Source: a virus
Virus record (IMG/VR): IMGVR_UViG_3300027980_000065
Span: 1-37,262 of that record
Strand: one strand, 5' to 3'
Length of the DNA stretch: 37,262 bases
This document shows, one piece after another, positions 31,319 to 37,262 of the stretch (the stretch's first letter is position 1; each line of letters starts with the position of its first letter). The notes under the pieces are model-generated. The model did not search any database, had not been told where the DNA came from, and saw only the letters and a list, made by a program, of their open reading frames with translations. The translations under genes were made by a program, and so were the position numbers.

Positions 31319-32343
31319 TACAGGGTAATCCTCAACCTCGTGCCATAGTAGCTAACAACCTCAAAGCCCGAAGACTCTGGGATTTCCGTCTGGTCTGTAC
31401 CGAAGCCCGTTGCCTCGGCAGGATTAGCATCCGCCACGTGATAGTTAACACAATACCAACTTGACCGAGTACCGCCCGGGTTACCGGATAGCCCATCAAA
31501 GGCACCCAACGCAATAACACCAGATTCAGTGGTGTTGGGTAGTGCGGCCACAACCGCGTCATAGTTGTCGGTAACGCCGGTAGCTGGTATTACTACATTG
31601 GTAGACTTCAACGAATGTACGATACTCAACGACTGATCGTTGTTATACTGTGCAAACCCTGAAGTTGGCCATGCTGTGCCGCCGCCTGAGTCATTGTTCG
31701 CCAAGAAGCCGCCAGCAGCAAGAGCCACTGATGTATACGGTCCTGCCGACAAATCAAATGCCGACATAACCGCAAGGGCTGCCGATGTGCCTGATAAGGC
31801 CGCCATGGTGAAATTATCATTCGCATCGCCGGTAGCAATACGCCATGCGATTACATGGTTACCATCAGCAATACTTGTGGTCCATGGCCCCGGATTCTCA
31901 GTTGGGTGTGCCGCTGCTGTAAAGAACGTACCGATAGCATTGACCACTAGTAGATCGCCAACTTGACGACCAGCCGGGAAGCCCAACAAGGTCGGGCCAG
32001 CACCGGTTGGGGATTCGTAGGTCGGACCCACTGAGCGGAGGGTAACAAACCCTGCGCCGCCACCACCACTTGGAACGCCACCGGCCAACCAGAAGGCTAG
32101 CCACGCGTCGTTAAGGTGGGGTTGCAGAAATCCCTCGGCTACGAGGAACGCCTTGGCCATATCATTGTGGTGGCCCGGGGCTATACCCTGTGCAATGAAG
32201 AACGAATACCAGAGGTCGTTAAGGCTAACGCCCGTACCACCATTCGCCAACAGATACGCCCGCAACATATCGTTAGTTGTGGGCGGGGCACCGGGTACAA
32301 GTACCCGTAGCGCGTCAAAACGCGCATCGGTAAGAGTAGGCAT
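31318..32343 (-). CDS. Structural protein with N-terminal LND repeats
   Basis: This gene encodes 341 residues. ATG at 32343 with AGGGGGT upstream is preferred to the TTG one codon earlier. Residues about 20-92 contain four repeats of about 21-23 residues with the core ND-(4-5)-AFxLAxG (NDMLRAYLLANGG, NDLWYSFFIAQGI, NDMAKAFLVAEGF, NDAWLAFWLAGGV). A Gly-run then leads to a beta-rich domain (LLVVNAIGTFFTAA, VIAWRIATGDAND, then SSWYCVNYHVAD). Such LND repeats are seen in phage particle proteins where they may act as a docking or neck module. Its place between head and nozzle genes suggests a neck, whisker or decoration protein. Confidence 0.8.
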   Translation of the reverse strand: MPTLTDARFDALRVLVPGAPPTTNDMLRAYLLANGGTGVSLNDLWYSFFIAQGIAPGHHNDMAKAFLVAEGFLQPHLNDAWLAFWLAGGVPSGGGGAGFVTLRSVGPTYESPTGAGPTLLGFPAGRQVGDLLVVNAIGTFFTAAAHPTENPGPWTTSIADGNHVIAWRIATGDANDNFTMAALSGTSAALAVMSAFDLSAGPYTSVALAAGGFLANNDSGGGTAWPTSGFAQYNNDQSLSIVHSLKSTNVVIPATGVTDNYDAVVAALPNTTESGVIALGAFDGLSGNPGGTRSSWYCVNYHVADANPAEATGFGTDQTEIPESSGFEVVSYYGTRLRITL

Positions 32344-32367
32344 CAATACCCCCTAGAGGACTTGAGG

Positions 32368-32703
32368 CTACTCTTCCTCTTCAGCTTCGACCTCTTCGGC
32401 TGCTTCTTCTTCGGGGATTTCAGCATCGATTTCTTCGGTCGAGATTTTTGCTTCGCCACTTTGCGGGTCCTCGTATTTGGCCAATCGTGCAGCCAGTTCT
32501 GCATTCTGGAGACGCATTGCGTTGACCTCTGGATTGTTCTCCGTGGCCAAATGCCTCTCTTCACGCCCGTCCAGATGCGCCAATATCTTCTCCAAGGATT
32601 GATCCGTCATTTGGATCGTCTTGGCGATGATGTTTGCAGGAGTGCCCTCCTTATGCATCTTCTTAATTCTGGCGAATTGCCTTGCGTTTGCTCCGACTCT
32701 CAT
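32368..32703 (-). CDS. Small protein with HTH-like start and acidic tail
   Basis: This gene encodes 111 residues from ATG at 32703, behind AAGGAGAACTCC. Residues 10-45 are basic and helical, with a helix-turn-helix-like pattern (IKKMHKEGTPANIIAKTI then MTDQSLEKILAHL). Then a helical stretch (RLQNAELAARLAKYED) leads to a strongly acidic tail (EEIDAEIPEEEAAEEVEAE). It is not recognised as a family. It may be a virion or assembly factor that mimics nucleic acid, or a DNA-binding regulator inside the structural operon; neither is shown. Confidence 0.65.
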   Translation of the reverse strand: MRVGANARQFARIKKMHKEGTPANIIAKTIQMTDQSLEKILAHLDGREERHLATENNPEVNAMRLQNAELAARLAKYEDPQSGEAKISTEEIDAEIPEEEAAEEVEAEEEE

Positions 32704-32725
32704 GGAGTTCTCCTTATAGTGAGCG

Positions 32726-33139
32726 TTAGTTGAGTTTCAGGATACGCTCCTGAAACAACTCAATCAGCGACTTGAAAAACGCCGACAGATTGGTTGAATT
32801 CCCATCCGGATAGAAACTGTTACCATAGCCGATAACAACCTCGTCCTCCGTTAGAGCAGGGATGGCCGCTACGTCCGTAACAGCATACCCGGTCTTGCCC
32901 GGGGGAGTGCCGGTGGCCAGATTGAGGCCATTGACACCGGTTGGAAACTGGTTTTCACGCAGAAGCTCTACCAATTCCTCAAGCGCTGTAACAACACGCT
33001 GATTGTTGGTGTCTTTCACGTTGGTACCGACAAAAATGCCGATTTCACCCGCGCCAAGAGTCAGAGTAGCGGCAGCTTCCGTGGTGACCACAAAGCTGGG
33101 CTTCGACTCAGCAATACTGGCAGCTGTAATCTTGTCCAC
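32726..33139 (-). CDS. Possible head decoration or fibre protein
   Basis: This gene encodes 137 residues. The start is GTG at 33139 with AGGAG 6 bases upstream, directly behind the terminator hairpin; the longer frame from 33253 would run back through the terminator into the capsid gene and is rejected. The sequence has a short N-terminal strand region (FVVTTEAAATLTLGAGEIGIF), split helices (VVTALEELVELLREN) and a C-terminal helix (FFKSLIELFQERILKLN). No family is recognised with confidence; a short protein directly after the capsid gene is typically a decoration or head-fibre protein. Confidence 0.7.
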   Translation of the reverse strand: MDKITAASIAESKPSFVVTTEAAATLTLGAGEIGIFVGTNVKDTNNQRVVTALEELVELLRENQFPTGVNGLNLATGTPPGKTGYAVTDVAAIPALTEDEVVIGYGNSFYPDGNSTNLSAFFKSLIELFQERILKLN

Positions 33140-33152
33140 TTGATTCTCCTGT

Positions 33153-33180
33153 AAAAAAGGGGTCCCGATATCGGGACCCC
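33153..33180 (-). terminator. Terminator after capsid gene, palindrome copy 2
   Basis: On the minus strand the perfect palindrome (GGGGTCCCGAT and its reverse complement, 33180 to 33159) is followed by six T residues (33158-33153). This is a clean intrinsic terminator with an 11-bp stem. It lies 26 bases after the capsid stop and 20 bases before the next start codon, so it should reduce, not stop, expression of the later genes. A smaller hairpin ACTTC-4-GAAGT (33188-33201) lies just before it. Confidence 0.88.
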
Positions 33181-33206
33181 AACTCACACTTCGCCAGAAG
33201 TACGGG

Positions 33207-34091
33207 TTAAATCGTGTCTGCCAGCTGCAGGTTAACGATATGCTCGTCCTCAACGCGTACTGCGCCGATTGTCATGAACGAGTAGATGCGCCATGCAAAG
33301 CTGATAGACGGGTCTTCAGCGATCCGCGACGTTACATCCCGATCAACCATGAGACCGAGTGCCTTGCCTGTCATGGCGAAGCAATCAATATCGGTGCCGG
33401 GGGCGGTTGGGTGGTTCAACCGTGTGGAGACAATCCACTGGTATCCCATCCAATTGTCAATGTAGCCCATTTCCGCGAGGGCCTTGACGTAGACGTAATC
33501 GCCTGATGTGGCTTCCGTCAGCTGCAGGAGCTTGCGCGCCTGAACTGGACCGATAACCATACATTTCGGCTCGTCCGGGTCGATGTCGTTGTCAAGGAAC
33601 TTCTCAGTTACCTGCGTCACGAGATCGAAGTTGAGGCTGGTGTCGTAAACGTCGACGGTTACACCGAAGACCTTTTGCGCATCCGGGAAGGGATTTGCGA
33701 CACCCAGCCCATCAAGGGCTGTGCCTGTTGCGGCGGCGATGATTTCATCGTCGTACGCTCGTTTCATTGCATAGCCTTGCGACTGCGCGAGATTCGAGTT
33801 TGGATCGATGATCATCTGTACGATATCTTCTTGCTCGGTGGAATCACCGGTATCGTACGTTACTGGGACTGAAACCCTACGGCTCCACGGCCAGTCTTGA
33901 ACTGGGGTGGGCTGCAGGCGTGTCGCCTTGACTTGCGCTTCCCGAGTGCCTAACCGTTCCCAGTTATGCTCCTCAGAATTGACGCCACGCTCCATAACCT
34001 TGCTACGGAGCCTAGATGGCCTCTGTTGCGCTAGGTGGCGAAGAATGCTTTCGTATGTGGATACAAAAACATTATCGACTGTATTAACCAT
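33207..34091 (-). CDS. Major capsid protein
   Basis: This gene encodes 294 residues from ATG at 34091, with GTAGGAGCCAATA upstream. The N-terminal arm (YESILRHLAQQRPSRLR) is helical and polar, as in HK97-fold capsid proteins; then come domains with the typical flow DTGDSTEQEDIVQMIIDP, RAYDDEIIAAATGTA, FDLVTQVTEKFLDNDIDPDEP (in parts), PVQARKLLQL and a C-terminal RIYSFMTIGAVRVEDEHIV. This fits the podovirus capsid group seen beside Bbp19-like proteins. It has its own promoter at 34235-34264, a leader of about 135 bases and a following terminator, as expected for the most abundant virion protein. Confidence 0.92.
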   Translation of the reverse strand: MVNTVDNVFVSTYESILRHLAQQRPSRLRSKVMERGVNSEEHNWERLGTREAQVKATRLQPTPVQDWPWSRRVSVPVTYDTGDSTEQEDIVQMIIDPNSNLAQSQGYAMKRAYDDEIIAAATGTALDGLGVANPFPDAQKVFGVTVDVYDTSLNFDLVTQVTEKFLDNDIDPDEPKCMVIGPVQARKLLQLTEATSGDYVYVKALAEMGYIDNWMGYQWIVSTRLNHPTAPGTDIDCFAMTGKALGLMVDRDVTSRIAEDPSISFAWRIYSFMTIGAVRVEDEHIVNLQLADTI

Positions 34092-34161
34092 TATTGGCTC
34101 CTACGCACGTTAAAAGAAAAGTGAACGCTTGGAGCTACCCGGTAATCCGGACCCTCAGCTT

Positions 34162-34178
34162 AGGGGAATCCGTCCCCT
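34162..34178 (-). other. Hairpin in the capsid mRNA leader
   Basis: AGGGGA and TCCCCT pair around a five-base loop, forming a 6-bp hairpin in the leader between the capsid promoter and its ATG. There is no T-run, so it is not a terminator. It may stabilise the 5' end or affect ribosome access. The full leader, about 34092-34228, also contains two copies of GGGTAGCTC. Confidence 0.5.
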
Positions 34179-34223
34179 CAACCGGAGCGCCTCAGGACCC
34201 TTGCGAGCTACCCGTCGGCTTTC

Positions 34224-34508
34224 TCATTCCCGGGAGTATACCACATCCGATGGGGGTCTGTCAAGTATTTCTAAGTATCTTTCCCAGTTCGCCTCAATCA
34301 ACTTACACCACTTCTCCTGCTCGGTGGCAGGTCTCTTGGGGTTTAGGCGACAGAAATCCGGCCTGTCCTCGTAGATTGAGCACAGGTTATCCTCGGTTAG
34401 GTGCTTGCAGGCCCCATCACCCCGGTCTAGCTCAGGGTGATTGAGGCCCGCCATTTTGCAACAGGCCCCGCAGGACCAGCACTTAAACGGCTCCGGCTGC
34501 TGCGGCAC
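34224..34508 (-). CDS. YkgJ-like cysteine-cluster protein
   Basis: This gene encodes 94 residues from GTG at 34508, 26 bases inside the scaffold gene and without a clear Shine-Dalgarno site, so the start is less sure. CWSCGACCK (CxxCxxCC) near the N-terminus, LTEDNLCSIYEDRPDFCR in the middle and a C-terminal WCKLIEANWERY fit the YkgJ family, whose Cys residues hold zinc or an iron-sulfur cluster. The family's function is not established. It is odd to find it between the scaffold and capsid genes. Its last part carries the capsid promoter on the same strand. The protein could serve virion assembly or be a separate accessory gene. Confidence 0.85.
   Translation of the reverse strand: MPQQPEPFKCWSCGACCKMAGLNHPELDRGDGACKHLTEDNLCSIYEDRPDFCRLNPKRPATEQEKWCKLIEANWERYLEILDRPPSDVVYSRE
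34235..34264 (-). promoter_or_regulatory. Sigma-70 promoter P4 before the capsid gene
   Basis: Read on the minus strand, TTGACA (34264-34259) and TATACT (34240-34235) are spaced by 18 bp, with TGG before the -10 box and ATACTTGACAGAC around the -35 box, as in the plus-strand copies. The start would be near 34228. It overlaps the end of the YkgJ-like gene, so it is an internal promoter of the structural arm. It is the only member of this family facing left in the window. Confidence 0.88.
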
Positions 34509-35298
34509 GGTTAAGGTCTACAACCCTCTGGACGTATTCCTTGTGCTGCGGATGGGCGGAATCCCAATAAGGACCTTTGAGGTCGCCCATGATTTCCGAA
34601 ACCCGGGCTTTCGCCTCGGCAGGGGTAACACGGGTGGTGAACTCGTCCTTGTTGAAATTGATCCCTTCGGTACCGAGTTGCTCCCCAATGTTATGGAGCC
34701 ACTTGAGGGTGGTGGCGTCCAATTTCCCTTCGGCCCCAAGCTCCATCAATTGAGCAGGCGCCTCGGTTCCTTTCAGGACAGCATCGACCTTCTGGACATT
34801 GTCCTCGTAGACAATACCCCACTCCTGCTTGAGTGCCCGTATGCCATCAGTGAAGGCCTGACTTGCAGCCTCCTGCTGGGCCACGGTAAACTCATGCATA
34901 CCCGTAGCCAATGACATATACTGGCTCTTAGTCAGCCCGATTTCATGGGCAACAGCGGCAAAATCCGCCATCTTGGTTGCGTCGACCCCTTCCGGGTGGT
35001 CATACCCTGTTGCATCCTCCGGTCGCCCCATCTTGTTGAATAGGGTGTTCATGACATCCGGGTTATCCGGATCGGGGGTGGGTATAAGGGTAGGTACCTT
35101 AGTGGTCAGCTTCTCGTGAAAAGCTTTCCAAGCATCTTCCCCGGCTTCCGGACCCGGGACACGGATCGAGTTGCCGATATGAGACTGAGCGTCAAGGAAT
35201 GACTGGGCAAGCCCACCTACATCCTTGATGTCAGCGAGGCCCTTGTGGTCCTTTAGCTCGTCGGAGAGACTATCCCTCCAATTCGGTTCGTCTGGCAT
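34483..35298 (-). CDS. Capsid scaffolding protein
   Basis: This gene encodes 271 residues from ATG at 35298, overlapping the Bbp19-like gene by 29 bases. It is acidic at the start (WRDSLSDELKDHKGLAD), helical (FAAVAHEIGLTKSQYM, then VAQQEAASQAFTDGIRAL), and ends with an Arg/His-containing segment followed by AAAAGAV. This profile and the place directly before the capsid gene match the scaffold proteins of T7-like podoviruses. Scaffolds direct capsid assembly and leave or are destroyed before DNA packing. A Pro-rich stretch (TLIPTPDPDNPDV) at about 70-83 resembles linkers in two other proteins of this phage. Confidence 0.9.
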   Translation of the reverse strand: MPDEPNWRDSLSDELKDHKGLADIKDVGGLAQSFLDAQSHIGNSIRVPGPEAGEDAWKAFHEKLTTKVPTLIPTPDPDNPDVMNTLFNKMGRPEDATGYDHPEGVDATKMADFAAVAHEIGLTKSQYMSLATGMHEFTVAQQEAASQAFTDGIRALKQEWGIVYEDNVQKVDAVLKGTEAPAQLMELGAEGKLDATTLKWLHNIGEQLGTEGINFNKDEFTTRVTPAEAKARVSEIMGDLKGPYWDSAHPQHKEYVQRVVDLNRAAAAGAV

Positions 35299-35530
35299 TT
35301 TCTTTATACCTTATCATCTGGCGAATGTAGATCACAACATCGCGTTTGCCGCAGTTGTAGTTTGTCTTCGCGTCCGTTTCCCCGATTATCACGTCGGGGT
35401 TAAATTCCTCCTCAAGCGCTTCGAGAACCTTCACTCCTAATGGCGAAGTGAATAACTTGTGAAAGTTCCCGGCCTTCTTGTTGAGGGCCTCTATTGCAGC
35501 TTCTTTAGGCCGCTTGTTGTCCTCCGCCAC
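35270..35530 (-). CDS. Bbp19-like phage protein
   Basis: This gene encodes 86 residues from GTG at 35530, behind AGGAGGTAACAG, a very strong ribosome site inside the portal gene. FHKLFTSPLGVKVLEALEEEF and the ending NCGKRDVVIYIRQMI (in parts) match the Bbp19 pattern first named in Bordetella phage BPP-1: a helix with F-x-x-L-F-x-x-P-x-G-x-x-VL, then an FNPG/CGKR-D-V-V-x-Y-I motif. These proteins are found near portal and scaffold genes in many podoviruses; their exact job in head assembly is not established. Confidence 0.8.
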   Translation of the reverse strand: MAEDNKRPKEAAIEALNKKAGNFHKLFTSPLGVKVLEALEEEFNPDVIIGETDAKTNYNCGKRDVVIYIRQMIRYKENARRTELEG

Positions 35531-37172
35531 CTGTTACCTCCTGTAGCGCGGCCTCGCCTTTAGCGAGTGCCTCATTGCCTTTGCCGATTTGTTCGTCTTC
35601 GACCCCTTGCTGCATCTTGGCCTGTGCGTCCTGCTTCTTCTTGCGCTCCTTCTTGATTTCCGCATCGGAATTCATGAGCTTCGCGGGGACACCTTCCAGT
35701 GAGCCAAGTTCTTTACCAATTGCATCCCAATTCGGGATGTCAAGAACCTCTGGTACAATTTCTCCGAGTTCGGCAAGCGAGGCGACCCAACGTGAGACAC
35801 CTTGAGCGATATCTGCTCGCTGCGCTCGTACAAGCGGCCCTGTATAGATAATGTCAAGTTCGCCGTTACCTTCGTCCGTGATGGCTGCAGGGAGTTCACC
35901 AAACTGTCCGGCTCGATAAAGGATGTTAAAAGTCCTCTGTACGAGTGGGTCCAGATAATCCGATTGAAGTCGTCCAAGTGTAGGTCCCAGTAACCTTTGC
36001 ATAAGTTCATAGCGCGTTTGTACCTCGGTCGCGGTCATTGCCGGACTTTCTTTTAACTCCAGCTGATCCACGTAAAAGATCGACCTGATGCTCTGCTTCA
36101 ACTGCTCGCGCTGGAGTTGCGAGACATCGAAGCGCGCACCGGACTCGTAAGGTTCCATCGAGTCCATGGTGCGCACAACGGTCAGGCCAGCAGGTTCCAA
36201 GTCCAAGTCGGACAGTAGGCCCCGCTCTGTTACTTTTGTCGGAGGGTCGACTACCTTCTCTGTTGACTTAAGGATAAGTTCCACGAGTTGATTGATAGTC
36301 AGTATATCCGGAAGGGCTATCATTGCTGGGCCGTGGCCCCACATGGACTTGGAAGTCTTTCGCCAACGGGGGATAAAGGCAGGGTTCTCATAATACCCTC
36401 CCTCTTCCCCCAACTCGAAAGCGTCCTTATGCAGGACGTGTTTCATTCCCCATGGCCGCTCTTTGGGTGCGAGCGTTTTGGAGACATTAGCGTTCTTCTT
36501 GTCTTCCCGTGGGTATATGCACAGGATTACAGCGAGTTTCTTGTCCATGCTCTGGGCGTTACCTACTTGCTTCTGCATGGCCTCGGGTAATGCTTCTATC
36601 CCGAATTTGGTGGCAATCTGGTCAACCGTCCACATATACCTTCGGTAGCTCCGATTGGCCTGCCCGGTATGGTCTTGCTCAAACCACGTCTCTTCGACCG
36701 GGACGGATTGGAAGTTCAGCTTTTGGAACTTGCCGTTCTTCTCTTCGACCTCTTCGATAATCATCGAGGTACCGTATGATACCAAGTCGATATATGTCTC
36801 GTTGGCCTCCAGATTGAAATTGGAGTCCTGCAGCCCCAAGAAGCACTTGTGGGCGGCTGCTTCAAGCCACGCTCGAGATTCCTTATCGTCGTTCAGGACT
36901 TCGGAACGAAAGGCCAACTCGAACCAACGAATAGCGGGGCTAGTAAGAGAGCCGTGTATACTAGCAGCAAGAGTACCAGCAGCGTCAACCGCAGTCGAGT
37001 CGAAGATTTCACGGTTGTCTCTCCACGTGACAGCATGTTCCGACGATATGTCGCGGAAGAAGTCACCACGGAATGGTACAACCAGCTTGTTGATAACGTC
37101 CCACACGTCTTCAACGGTCTTCCGTTGTGACACGAGGGTATCAAATCGTTTTACAATGTCTTTACCGTCCAT
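35505..37172 (-). CDS. Portal (head-tail connector) protein
   Basis: This gene encodes 555 residues from ATG at 37172. The N-terminus (KRFDTLVSQRKTVEDVWDVI, then LVVPFRGDFF) and the middle (GTLAASIHGSLTSPAIRWFE, then MTATEVQTRYELMQRLLGP) are classic for the podovirus head-to-tail connecting protein family. The last 50 residues are charged and repetitive (KKERKKKQDAQAKMQ, then Gly/Gln-rich), a usual tail for this family. Twelve copies form the ring through which DNA enters and leaves, and the packaging motor binds to it. The length is normal for the family. Confidence 0.95.
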   Translation of the reverse strand: MDGKDIVKRFDTLVSQRKTVEDVWDVINKLVVPFRGDFFRDISSEHAVTWRDNREIFDSTAVDAAGTLAASIHGSLTSPAIRWFELAFRSEVLNDDKESRAWLEAAAHKCFLGLQDSNFNLEANETYIDLVSYGTSMIIEEVEEKNGKFQKLNFQSVPVEETWFEQDHTGQANRSYRRYMWTVDQIATKFGIEALPEAMQKQVGNAQSMDKKLAVILCIYPREDKKNANVSKTLAPKERPWGMKHVLHKDAFELGEEGGYYENPAFIPRWRKTSKSMWGHGPAMIALPDILTINQLVELILKSTEKVVDPPTKVTERGLLSDLDLEPAGLTVVRTMDSMEPYESGARFDVSQLQREQLKQSIRSIFYVDQLELKESPAMTATEVQTRYELMQRLLGPTLGRLQSDYLDPLVQRTFNILYRAGQFGELPAAITDEGNGELDIIYTGPLVRAQRADIAQGVSRWVASLAELGEIVPEVLDIPNWDAIGKELGSLEGVPAKLMNSDAEIKKERKKKQDAQAKMQQGVEDEQIGKGNEALAKGEAALQEVTGGGGQQAA

Positions 37173-37260
37173 TTCTTAGGCTTCCGTCGTCGTTGAACAT
37201 CCAAGGGTATATATCCATTGCACTCTGGCGACGTGATTTAGCTGATTTTCCGATCGACCT
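37162..37260 (-). CDS. End of an upstream minus-strand gene (partial)
   Basis: An open frame enters from the right edge and ends at TAA 37164-37162, reading RQSAMDIYPWMFNDDGSLRN near its end. It overlaps the portal start by 11 bases, the compact junction usual here. The other two minus-strand frames contain a stop too (one at once, one just before portal), so this frame is chosen for its protein-like ending. In related phages the large terminase gene is often near portal, but the piece is too short to identify. Confidence 0.5.
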   Translation of the reverse strand, partial: RSIGKSAKSRRQSAMDIYPWMFNDDGSLRNGR

Positions 37261-37262
37261 CT

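Noticed and set aside
32726-33253. Longer version of the post-capsid gene starting at 33253
   Set aside because: It would read back through the terminator into the capsid gene; GTG at 33139 with AGGAG is well supported.
7933-35530. Gene overlaps of exactly 26 bases at four junctions (polymerase/helicase, helicase/purZ, portal/Bbp19-like, scaffold/YkgJ-like)
   Set aside because: Start choices are not all certain and the overlapping bases share no common sequence; chance plus frame limits explains it.
1-37262. Prophage, CRISPR array, tRNA or insertion sequence
   Set aside because: No integrase, repressor, attachment-site repeats, evenly spaced short repeats, tRNA cloverleaf or transposase was seen.

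Overview
The window is most of the genome of a lytic, short-tailed (podovirus-type) bacteriophage that very probably builds its DNA with 2-aminoadenine (Z, diaminopurine) in place of adenine. The evidence is a tightly overlapping gene cluster at 6105-11863: a family A DNA polymerase (DpoZ-like), a PrimPol/SF3 helicase, PurZ (the succinoaminodeoxyadenylate synthetase, with Ser replacing the catalytic Asp of PurA in its GSTGKG loop), a MazG/DUF550-type dNTP pyrophosphatase (MazZ) and an HD-domain dATP phosphohydrolase (DatZ). The gene content and the two-arm layout resemble the Vibrio phage phiVC8/VP2/VP5 group. The host cannot be read from the sequence, but near-perfect sigma-70 promoters and Shine-Dalgarno sites point to a Gram-negative bacterium. 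I see no integrase, repressor, phage RNA polymerase, tRNA or CRISPR array.

Left arm, plus strand (1-12363). Small early genes, mostly unknown (2-1654), are followed by a DUF3102-like protein (1593-2369), a Lys/Ala-tailed basic protein (2455-2937), a SNF2-type helicase (2938-4404), two unrecognised replication-region proteins (4487-5792) and a small SSB-like protein with a DDDIPF tail (5845-6105). The Z cassette comes next and ends with a VRR-NUC nuclease (11860-12363). Three promoters (1048-1076, 2383-2411, 4413-4441) share one sequence: TTGACA, 17 bp, TGn-TATAAT or TGn-TATACT.

Right arm, minus strand (37260 down to 12484). In transcription order: the tail end of an upstream gene (perhaps terminase), portal, a Bbp19-like protein, scaffold, a YkgJ-like Cys-cluster protein, the major capsid protein, a possible head decoration protein, a small acidic-tailed protein, a structural protein with LND repeats, tail nozzle, tail adaptor (T7 gp11-like), three internal virion proteins, a 1348-residue tail fibre, two small genes, a second tail fibre sharing the same T7 gp17-like anchor domain, small tail or lysis genes, a DUF5675 protein, a 3TM holin and a 51-residue basic protein. 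A fourth copy of the promoter faces this arm just before the capsid gene (34235-34264), and a hairpin plus T-run terminator follows it (33153-33180).

How it works together: by the established Z pathway, MazZ turns dGTP into dGMP, PurZ joins dGMP to aspartate, host PurB and kinases finish dZTP, DatZ destroys dATP, and the polymerase copies with dZTP. The two arms converge at about 12.4 kb, where a long inverted repeat may end both transcripts. Genes are packed with ATGA, TAATG and TAGTG overlaps, and no stretch above 300 bases lacks a gene. All functions are read from translated sequence by motif recognition; no database search was run.
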